A stretch of DNA of 5,469 nucleotides from Stenotrophomonas maltophilia (GTDB lineage: Bacteria > Pseudomonadota > Gammaproteobacteria > Xanthomonadales > Xanthomonadaceae). The notes under the pieces are model-generated. The model saw only the letters and a program-made list of their open reading frames with translations, did not search any database and was not told the origin of the DNA. The position numbers were made by a program, and so were the translations under genes. The stretch is taken from NCBI GenBank assembly GCA_002386405.1, contig DGIP01000045.1:1-5469 (forward strand), read 5' to 3'. The first letter of the stretch is position 1. The number at the start of each line of letters is the position of its first letter. Of the stretch, positions 1 to 5,469 are shown in pieces.

Positions 1-1
1 G

Positions 2-865
2 ATCCGCGAAGTCATCGAAAAGCTCGACGTGATGCCGATGCAGGTGCACATCGAAGCGCAGGTCGCCGAAGTGGCGCTGACCGGCGACCTCGCCTACGGC
101 GTGAACTGGTTCTTCGAACAGGCCGTGGCCACCGGCAAGACCGAAAGCGGCATCGACCTGCCCAGCGCGCTGGGGCGTTCGATCTGGGGCAGCATCTCCG
201 GCCGCGTGGGCGACACCGGCCTGGGCTGGACCTTCCTGGGCAAGAACGCCGCCGCCGTGGTGACCGCGCTGGACAAGGTGAGCAACCTGCGCCTGCTGCA
301 GACCCCGTCCATCTTCGTGCGCAACAACGCCGAAGCCACGCTCAACGTGGGCACGCAGATCCCGATCAACTCGGTATCGGTCAACACCGGCGTGGGCGGC
401 GACAACACCTACAGCCAGGTGCAGTACCTGGACACCGGCGTGATCCTGAAGGTGCGCCCGCGCATCACCCGCGATGGCGTGGTGTTCCTGGACATCGTGC
501 AGGAAGTCAGCTCGGCCGGCGCCATCCCGGCTGGCTGCGACCCCACCCGCACCACCTGCAACCCGCCGATCAACACCCGCAAGATTTCCACCGAGGCGGC
601 GGTGCAGAGCGGCGACACCATCATGCTGGCCGGCCTGATCACCAATTCCGACGAGAACGGCGCCAATGGCGTGCCGGGCCTGAGCCGGATCCCGGTGATC
701 GGCGCGCTGTTCGGCCGCAAGACCCAGAACACCGACCGCTCCGAAGTGATCGTGCTGCTCACCCCGACCATCGTGCGCAACGCGCAGGAGTCGCGCAACC
801 TCACCGACGAATACAGCAACCGCTTCCGCGCCATGGAACCGTTCCCGTCCCGCCCCAAGCGCTGA
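2..865 (+). CDS. gspD: Type II secretion system secretin GspD/XpsD, C-terminal part (5' end outside window)
   Basis: Outer-membrane secretin that forms the multimeric exit channel of the type II secretion system for folded periplasmic enzymes. The frame is open from base 2, giving 287 codons; family members are usually 650-760 residues, so the signal sequence and N0-N3 domains are missing. Visible residue 1 starts IREVIEKLDV, the end of N3 and the entry to the secretin domain. The gate region follows (about residues 93-122, with NVGTQIPI from 115), then QEVSS, then the secretin signature VPGLSRIPVIGALFG (224-238) and the last beta strand VIVLLTPTIVR (249-259). There is no long S-domain tail. 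QEVSS and the lip region favour GspD over type III or type IV-pilus secretins. Two cysteines, 179 and 186, lie in the lip loop. In Xanthomonas the Xps cluster ends with D, whereas in Xcs-type clusters D precedes E; here a glycosyltransferase-like gene follows, so XpsD is favoured (inference). Confidence 0.95.
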   Translation: MREVIEKLDVMPMQVHIEAQVAEVALTGDLAYGVNWFFEQAVATGKTESGIDLPSALGRSIWGSISGRVGDTGLGWTFLGKNAAAVVTALDKVSNLRLLQTPSIFVRNNAEATLNVGTQIPINSVSVNTGVGGDNTYSQVQYLDTGVILKVRPRITRDGVVFLDIVQEVSSAGAIPAGCDPTRTTCNPPINTRKISTEAAVQSGDTIMLAGLITNSDENGANGVPGLSRIPVIGALFGRKTQNTDRSEVIVLLTPTIVRNAQESRNLTDEYSNRFRAMEPFPSRPKR

Positions 866-908
866 GTCCTGCTACGCTGCGGTCACGACGCCGCACACAG
901 GGGGACGG

Positions 909-1769
909 ATGGGAACGATCGTGTTGCTGCCGATCGGGGTCGATGACAGCGCGCTGGACCGCTGCCTGGCCGCGCTGGATGCGGGCACGCCGGCGCAGAC
1001 CCCGGTGTGGCTGGCCGACGACGGCCAGGCCGGGCCGCGTGCGCAGGCGGTGATCGAACACTGGCTGGCGAACACGCCGCTGCGCGCCGAGTACACCCGC
1101 CGTGCCCGCGCCATTGGCGAAGTGGCGCACCTGGATGAAATGCTGCGCGCCTGCGAAGGCGGCGACGTGGTGGTGCTGGCGCCCGATGCGGTGCCGGCGC
1201 CGGGCTGGCTGCAGCAGCTGGATGCCTGCTTTGCGCGGGATGCCTCGATCGGTTCGGCCACGCCGTGGTGCAATGCCGGCGAAACCGCCGCCTGGCCACG
1301 GCTGGGCGAGATCAACCCGGTGCCGGACGATCTGGGCGCCATGGCGCAGGCCTGTGCGGCCCTGCCGACGCTGGACCCCGAGCTGCCCTCGGCGGTGACC
1401 CACGCGGTGCTGCTGCGGGCCAACGCGCGGCGCAAGGCCGGCGGCCTGGACATGCACAGCTACGGTTCCTGGAACGCGGCGCTGATCGACCTGAGCCTGC
1501 GCATGGCCGGCCTGGGCTGGCGCAACGCGCTGTGCGCCAATGCCTATGTCGCGCGCGACGGTGAGGCGCAGGCGCACGACGGCGACCTGGAGGCGCTGGG
1601 CACGCGCTGGCCGACCTGGCAGCCGCGGCTGGCCGGTTTCCTGATGGGCGACCCGCTGCTGCAGGTGCGCCAGGACCTGCAGCGCCTGCACCAGCAGGCG
1701 ATAATGCCCCGGTCGCAGGGCGATCTGTTCGGATCGCCCGCCGCACCCGCTCCGGAGCCGCCTGTTTGA
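909..1769 (+). CDS. GT2-like (GT-A fold) protein with degenerate catalytic motifs
   Basis: A 286-residue cytosolic protein that lines up along its length with GT2 glycosyltransferases of the kind carrying SNNATICSYPR, ENPLP and GYGEENDFCLR motifs. The N-terminal strand IVLLPIG, the nucleotide-site pair D37-D38 (LADDGQ), VVVLAPDAVPAPGWLQQL (87-104), NAGETAAWPR (122-131), INPVP (135-139), ELPSAV (158-163) and LRMAGLGWRN (197-206) keep the order of that family. Several key residues differ: the second acidic position of the DxD motif is valine (DAV, 93-95), the acidic catalytic-base motif is ALID (191-194) where EEND or EDxD is expected, and the late HxGG histidine is replaced (VARDG, 214-218). 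The tail after about 250 is a helix followed by a Pro/Ala-rich end. The ATG has a purine-rich site (AGGGGG, 899-904) four bases upstream. Its stop overlaps the next gene, so the two are probably co-translated. Donor and acceptor are unknown, and it may not be an active transferase. Confidence 0.85.
   Translation: MGTIVLLPIGVDDSALDRCLAALDAGTPAQTPVWLADDGQAGPRAQAVIEHWLANTPLRAEYTRRARAIGEVAHLDEMLRACEGGDVVVLAPDAVPAPGWLQQLDACFARDASIGSATPWCNAGETAAWPRLGEINPVPDDLGAMAQACAALPTLDPELPSAVTHAVLLRANARRKAGGLDMHSYGSWNAALIDLSLRMAGLGWRNALCANAYVARDGEAQAHDGDLEALGTRWPTWQPRLAGFLMGDPLLQVRQDLQRLHQQAIMPRSQGDLFGSPAAPAPEPPV
1700..1705 (+). promoter_or_regulatory. Candidate internal -10 box (GATAAT) before the second glycosyltransferase
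   Basis: GATAAT matches the sigma-70 -10 consensus at five of six bases inside a very GC-rich coding region. Its surroundings (CAGGCGATAATGCC) resemble those of the candidate pncB -10 box (CAGGCGCATAATCC). Transcription from here would start near 1712 and give a leader of about 54 bases before the TTG at 1766. No convincing -35 is seen at the right spacing, and the hexamer also encodes protein, so this is tentative. Confidence 0.25.
1718..1739 (+). other. Perfect 8-bp stem-loop in the tail of the first glycosyltransferase-like gene
   Basis: GGGCGATC (1718-1725) is the exact reverse complement of GATCGCCC (1732-1739), with a 6-base loop TGTTCG. It lies 26 bases upstream of the TTG start of the next gene and 14 bases before its Shine-Dalgarno site. 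There is no T-run, so it is not an intrinsic terminator. It could affect mRNA processing or translation of the second gene, or could simply be coding sequence. Confidence 0.4.
1754..1757 (+). promoter_or_regulatory. Shine-Dalgarno site supporting a TTG start
   Basis: GGAG lies eight bases upstream of the TTG at 1766. No ATG or GTG is available in that frame near the conserved N-terminus (AVIIVSYQS), so this site, together with the TTGA overlap with the previous stop codon, decides the start. Confidence 0.55.
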
Positions 1770-2602
1770 ATCCCTGCATTGCCGTCATCATCGTCAGCTA
1801 CCAGAGCGCCAGCACCCTGGACCAATGCCTGACGCGGTTGCGCGCGGCCGACGAAGTCGCCGAGATCCGGGTGGTCGACAACAATTCCGATGACGGCACG
1901 CTGGAGATCATGCAGCGCCACGCCAGCGCGGATCCGCGGCTGCACTTCATCGCCAATCCTGACAATCCCGGCTTTGCCGCCGCCAACAACCAGGGCGTGG
2001 CCGACAGCCAGGCGCCGTGGCTGGCCTTCATCAACCCCGACCTGATGGTCGCCGCCGACACCCTGGCCCAGCTGCGCGCGCGCGGCCAGGCCCTGGGCGA
2101 CTGCGTGCTGGGCGTGGAGCAGGTGGACGAGCAGGGCCAGCCCGATGCGGCGGTGCGCCGCCGTGATCCCGATTTCGGCGCGATGCTGCGCCACCCGGGG
2201 CAGGGCGCGAAGCTGGCCCTTCCGGCCGATCCGTCGCAGGTGCTGCAAAGGGTTCCGGCGCTGTCCGGGGCGCTGCTGCTGATGCCGCGTGCGCTGTTCG
2301 ACCGCATCGGCGGCTGGGATGCCGGCTACCGCCTGCATGCCGAAGACCTGGACCTGTGCCGTCGCGCACGGGAGGCCGGAGCGGTGGTGGCCATCGCCAA
2401 CGACCTGCAGGTGGTGCATGTGCGCGGCGTGTCCAGCCGTTCCCGGCCGTTCTTCGTGGAATGGCACAAGCACCGTGGCCTGTGGCGCTACTTCCGCCGC
2501 TTCGAGGCACCGCGGCGCAACCTGCTGGTGCAGGCGGCGGTATGGGGCGCGATCTGGGCGCATGCGGCGGCCCAGGTGCCGAGGTTGCTCCGCGGCCGCT
2601 GA
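1766..2602 (+). CDS. Glycosyltransferase family 2, WbbL/rhamnosyltransferase-like
   Basis: A 278-residue inverting GT-A glycosyltransferase, probably adding a sugar to a lipid-linked or surface glycan at the inner face of the cytoplasmic membrane. It opens with the Rossmann-like strand AVIIVSYQS (6-14) and has [10 protein letters not shown] (36-45), [11 protein letters not shown] (67-77) and NPD (90-92) at the metal/donor site. Further on are [12 protein letters not shown] (167-178), GGWDAGY (182-188), the catalytic-base motif EDLDLCRR (193-200) and H218 in [10 protein letters not shown]. The basic, aromatic C-terminal segment (about 229-275) looks like the membrane-associating helices of WbbL-type enzymes. 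The donor could be dTDP-rhamnose, as for WbbL, but the sequence does not prove it. The start is TTG, inside a TTGA shared with the upstream stop codon, which suggests translational coupling. A GTAG palindrome begins five bases after the stop. All expected motifs are intact, unlike in its upstream neighbour. Confidence 0.92.
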   Translation: MNPCIAVIIVSYQSASTLDQCLTRLRAADEVAEIRVVDNNSDDGTLEIMQRHASADPRLHFIANPDNPGFAAANNQGVADSQAPWLAFINPDLMVAADTLAQLRARGQALGDCVLGVEQVDEQGQPDAAVRRRDPDFGAMLRHPGQGAKLALPADPSQVLQRVPALSGALLLMPRALFDRIGGWDAGYRLHAEDLDLCRRAREAGAVVAIANDLQVVHVRGVSSRSRPFFVEWHKHRGLWRYFRRFEAPRRNLLVQAAVWGAIWAHAAAQVPRLLRGR

Positions 2603-2607
2603 GGCGC

Positions 2608-2632
2608 GTACCGACCAACGGTCGGTACCTAC
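2608..2632 (-). repeat. SMAG/GTAG REP-like palindrome, copy 1 (inverted)
   Basis: GTACCGACC and GGTCGGTAC form a perfect 9-bp stem around an AAC loop, followed by CTAC, which is GTAG on the - strand. The layout (GTAG, then a hairpin with a 3-base loop) fits the S. maltophilia SMAG repeats, which are thought to be moved by RAYT transposases. It starts five bases after the glycosyltransferase stop codon and has no T-run, so an mRNA 3'-end role is more likely than classical termination. Bases 2608-2634 are exactly complementary to copy 2 plus two flanking bases. Confidence 0.85.
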
Positions 2633-2679
2633 CGGGACGTGGGCATGATCCGGGTGGCGCTGATGCGAGGCCCGATGCG

Positions 2680-2704
2680 GTAGGTACCGACCGTTGGTCG
2701 GTAC
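2680..2704 (+). repeat. SMAG/GTAG REP-like palindrome, copy 2 (direct)
   Basis: GTAG (2680-2683) is followed by stem GTACCGACC, loop GTT and stem GGTCGGTAC. It is the inverted partner of copy 1: 27 bases match (2678-2704 against 2608-2634) across a 43-base spacer, so RNA could form either two local hairpins or one long stem. Its right arm overlaps the -35 position of the candidate pncB promoter. The 47 bases between the two GTAG cores hold no gene. Confidence 0.85.
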
Positions 2705-2723
2705 ATGCTGGCAGGCGCATAAT
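2694..2723 (+). promoter_or_regulatory. Candidate pncB promoter, possibly giving a leaderless mRNA
   Basis: CATAAT (2718-2723) matches the -10 consensus at five of six bases. TTGGTC (2694-2699), 18 bases upstream, is a weak -35 (three of six) within the right arm of the GTAG palindrome. Transcription would start about seven bases after the -10 box, at 2730-2731, on the A of the pncB ATG. No Shine-Dalgarno sequence is present at normal spacing; the nearest purine-rich stretch (CAGG, 2712-2715) is 15 bases away. Confidence 0.45.
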
Positions 2724-2730
2724 CCAACGC

Positions 2731-3906
2731 ATGATCATCCAGTCCCTGCTCGACACCGACCTGTACAAATTCACCATGATGCAGGCGGTGCTGCACCAGC
2801 ACCCCGGCGCGCAGGTCCAGTACCGGTTCAAGTGCCGCACGCCGGGCATCGACCTGGCCAGCTTCATCGACCAGATCAACGAAGAAATCGACCACCTGTG
2901 CCAGCTGCGCTTCAGCGCCGAAGAGCTGGATTACATGCGCGGGCTGCGCTTCGTGAAGCCGGACTTCGCCGACTTCCTCGGCCTGTTCCACCTGGACCGC
3001 AAGTACATCGACCTGCGCCCGTCGCAGGCCGTGCCGGGCGAGATCGAGCTGGACATCACCGGGCCGTGGCTGCACACGATCCTGTTCGAAGTGCCGCTGC
3101 TGGCGATCATCAACGAGGTCTGGTTCCGCAACACCAGCACGCCCGATTTCGCCGAAGGCGAGCGCCGCCTGCAGGCCAAGACCGCGCTGCTGCGCGATAC
3201 GCCGGGCTTCGAGCTGTGCCGCATCGCCGACTACGGCAGCCGCCGCCGCTACTCGCGCGACTGGCACGCCCGCATGCTGCCGATGATGCGCGATGCGCTG
3301 GGCGACCAGTTCGTGGGTACCAGCAACGTGCATTTCGCGCGGCTGTACGGCATGACCCCGCACGGCACGATGGCACACGAGTACCTGCAGGCGTTCCAGG
3401 CGCTGGGCCCGCGGCTGCGCGATTCACAGGTGGCGGCGCTGGAGTCGTGGGCGCGCGAGTATCGCGGCGACCTGGGCATCGCACTGTCCGACGTGGTCGG
3501 GCTGGATGCGTTCCTGCGCGATTTCGACATGTATTTCTGCAAGCTGTTCGATGGCGTGCGCCACGATTCAGGCGACCCCTTCAGCTGGGGCGACCGCATG
3601 CTGGCGCACTTCAAGGAACGCCGGGTGGACCCGCGCAGCAAGGTGCTGGTGTTCAGCGACGGGCTCAACATCGAAAAGGTGATGCGCCTGTTCGATTACT
3701 TCCGCGGCCGCTGCCAGGTCGCGTTCGGGGTGGGCACCCACCTCACCAACGACCTGGGCCCGACCCCGCTCAACATCGTGATCAAGATGGTCCGCTGCAA
3801 CGGCCAGCCGGTGGCCAAGCTCAGCGATTCGCCGGGCAAGAGCATGTGCGACGACCCGGGCTACCTGGCCTACCTGCGCCAAGTATTCGAACTCCCGCCG
3901 GAATAG
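2731..3906 (+). CDS. pncB: Nicotinate phosphoribosyltransferase
   Basis: A 391-residue cytosolic enzyme of NAD salvage (Preiss-Handler pathway). It joins nicotinate to PRPP to give nicotinate mononucleotide, coupled to ATP hydrolysis; length is close to the roughly 400 residues of enterobacterial PncB. The start [20 protein letters not shown] is the family N-terminus, so the ATG at 2731 is chosen over an upstream open frame that runs through the palindromes. Visible motifs are WFRNT (131-135), GSRRRYS (169-175), GTMAHEYLQ (212-220) with H216 in the place of the histidine phosphorylated during the ATP-coupled cycle, HDSGDPF (278-284), FSDGLN (308-313) and [10 protein letters not shown] (332-341), which binds phosphate in this fold. 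It stands alone as a transcription unit: a GTAG palindrome pair precedes it, and another palindrome begins one base after its stop, facing a convergent gene. No NadR or NrtR operator could be recognised by eye. Confidence 0.97.
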   Translation: MIIQSLLDTDLYKFTMMQAVLHQHPGAQVQYRFKCRTPGIDLASFIDQINEEIDHLCQLRFSAEELDYMRGLRFVKPDFADFLGLFHLDRKYIDLRPSQAVPGEIELDITGPWLHTILFEVPLLAIINEVWFRNTSTPDFAEGERRLQAKTALLRDTPGFELCRIADYGSRRRYSRDWHARMLPMMRDALGDQFVGTSNVHFARLYGMTPHGTMAHEYLQAFQALGPRLRDSQVAALESWAREYRGDLGIALSDVVGLDAFLRDFDMYFCKLFDGVRHDSGDPFSWGDRMLAHFKERRVDPRSKVLVFSDGLNIEKVMRLFDYFRGRCQVAFGVGTHLTNDLGPTPLNIVIKMVRCNGQPVAKLSDSPGKSMCDDPGYLAYLRQVFELPPE

Positions 3907-3907
3907 C

Positions 3908-3928
3908 GTAACGACCAACGGTCGTTAC

Positions 3929-3932
<4 letters not shown>
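3908..3932 (-). repeat. SMAG/GTAG REP-like palindrome, copy 3, between convergent genes
   Basis: GTAACGACC and GGTCGTTAC form a perfect 9-bp stem with an AAC loop, followed by CTAC (GTAG on the - strand). It differs from copy 1 only at the fourth stem pair, where C-G has become A-T on both sides (3911 and 3925), so pairing is kept. The hairpin (3908-3928) takes up all but one base between the pncB stop and the permease stop codon, and the GTAG itself contains that TAG. There is no T-run on either side. Confidence 0.85.
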
Positions 3933-5245
<1,313 letters not shown>

Positions 5246-5300
5246 GGTGGGGTCCATGTCTCTTTTGGTTGGATCACAAGCGAAGTCAACGGCCTTCGTT

Positions 5301-5310
5301 TGATGCATCA
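5301..5310. promoter_or_regulatory. Perfect 10-bp palindrome upstream of the permease
   Basis: TGATGCATCA is identical on both strands and sits 56-65 bases upstream of the permease ATG. Position and symmetry would suit a dimeric repressor operator, but no known regulator site was recognised and a single 10-bp palindrome can occur by chance. Confidence 0.25.
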
Positions 5311-5320
5311 CCCGCCGGCC

Positions 5321-5340
5321 CTCCCGATCAGGGTCGGGGG
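5321..5340. other. Short G/C-rich stem-loop upstream of the permease
   Basis: CTCCCGA (5321-5327) can pair with TCGGGGG (5334-5340), six Watson-Crick pairs plus one T-G, around a 6-base loop TCAGGG. It lies directly beside the longer hairpin at 5341-5379. The T-G wobble holds when the + strand is read; on the - strand RNA that position is A-C, so only the inner five pairs stack without a break. No T-run follows. Confidence 0.3.
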
Positions 5341-5379
5341 CCATGGAAGATCAAACGCAGTTTCGATCATTTCCATGCG
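5341..5379. other. Long bulged hairpin upstream of the permease
   Basis: The left arm CCATGGAAGATCAAAC (5341-5356) pairs along its whole length with the right arm 5360-5379 around a 3-base loop GCA. The pairs form blocks of 4, 4, 7 and 1, broken only by unpaired bases on the right arm (5364, 5369-5370 and 5378). This makes 16 Watson-Crick pairs, the most extensive dyad in the window. It lies 96-134 bases upstream of the permease start and eight bases from a GTAG palindrome. It may be a leader hairpin, an operator or a decayed repeat; it lacks GTAG and is not obviously a SMAG copy. Confidence 0.5.
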
Positions 5380-5386
5380 GTGCTGC

Positions 5387-5409
5387 GTAGAGCCACGCCC
5401 TGCGTGGCT
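5387..5409 (+). repeat. SMAG/GTAG REP-like palindrome, copy 4 (divergent stem)
   Basis: GTAG (5387-5390) is followed by AGCCACGC, loop CCT and GCGTGGCT, a perfect 8-bp stem. GTAG, a following A and a 3-base loop match the SMAG layout, but the stem sequence differs from the other three copies, so it would belong to another subfamily. GCCTTTTCC follows on the + strand, so a hairpin-plus-T-run terminator for + strand transcripts is possible, although no + strand gene ends here. The surrounding 5246-5469 stretch holds no gene I can support. Confidence 0.75.
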
Positions 5410-5469
5410 GCCTTTTCCAACCGCACACGCGATCTGTCGAGGGAGGCCGGCGGGCAGCCCCTGTAGGGA

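Noticed and set aside
878..895. TGCGG/CCGCA stem after the secretin stop as a terminator
   Set aside because: Five pairs with an 8-base loop and no T-run; too weak to call.
801..1691. A 296-codon open frame on the - strand
   Set aside because: Low-complexity Arg/Gln/Ala-rich translation opposite the GT2-like gene and the end of the secretin gene; no recognisable motif.
1544..2563. A 339-codon open frame on the - strand opposite the glycosyltransferases
   Set aside because: It is the antisense shadow of high-GC coding sequence; its translation is rich in His, Arg and Gln without domain motifs, while the + strand frames carry clear family motifs.
2356..2730. The pncB frame stays open 125 codons upstream of the ATG at 2731
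   Set aside because: The upstream part overlaps the glycosyltransferase gene in another frame and the GTAG palindromes, and the family N-terminus ([13 protein letters not shown]) begins right after the ATG at 2731.
5261..5289. Permease promoter with -35 TTGACT (5289-5284, - strand)
   Set aside because: The -35 is good, but the hexamer 17 bases downstream (AAAAGA) is a poor -10, and no better -10 box was found nearby.
5246..5344. N-terminal extension of the permease from an ATG at 5344
   Set aside because: The added residues are charged, unlike family members, and overlap the palindromes; family similarity starts at MKLLENLFQLKQHGTT.
5246..5386. Purine riboswitch in the permease leader
   Set aside because: The conserved three-way junction and loop-loop sequences of purine riboswitches are not seen; the stems here have unrelated sequence.
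5269..5466. A 65-codon + strand frame upstream of the permease
   Set aside because: It runs through the hairpins and GTAG copy 4, starts with TTG, lacks a ribosome site and has no recognisable motif.
5463..5469. A GTAG at the right edge as a possible fifth palindrome
   Set aside because: Only GTAGGGA is visible before the window ends, so the stem cannot be tested.

Overview
This high-GC window reads as chromosomal DNA of a Stenotrophomonas-like member of the Xanthomonadaceae. Two things point there. One is a type II secretin gene that is not followed by gspE, as expected for the last gene of an Xps-type cluster. The other is four short palindromes that begin with GTAG and fold into hairpins with 3-base loops, which fit the SMAG (GTAG) REP family described in Stenotrophomonas maltophilia. 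The genus is inferred; no marker gene such as 16S rRNA is present.

Left part (1-2602, all + strand): the C-terminal half of a GspD/XpsD outer-membrane secretin, then, after 43 bases, two genes of the GT-A/GT2 glycosyltransferase fold that overlap by four bases (TTGA). The second glycosyltransferase has the expected motifs. The first has the overall fold signature but has lost most of the acidic and histidine signature residues, so it may be a non-catalytic partner or a diverged enzyme. An internal -10-like site and an 8-bp hairpin lie just before the second gene's TTG start.

Middle part (2603-3932): an inverted pair of GTAG palindromes, then pncB (nicotinate phosphoribosyltransferase, NAD salvage). 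The best -10 box of pncB sits so close to its ATG that the mRNA may be leaderless, and the matching -35 region lies inside a palindrome arm. A third GTAG palindrome, carrying a compensatory base-pair change, fills the 22 bases between the stop codons of pncB and the convergent permease gene, and its GTAG supplies the permease stop codon.

Right part (3929-5469): an AzgA/AdeP-type purine nucleobase permease on the - strand. Its 224-base upstream region contains no convincing gene but is rich in dyad symmetry: a 10-bp palindrome, a 7-bp hairpin, a long bulged hairpin and a fourth GTAG palindrome.

The genes form three independent units: secretion with surface glycosylation, NAD salvage, and purine uptake. 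No defence system, CRISPR array, tRNA, rRNA or complete transposon is visible. The most unusual material is the degenerate glycosyltransferase paired with an intact one, and the way the GTAG palindromes are woven into stop codons and a promoter.
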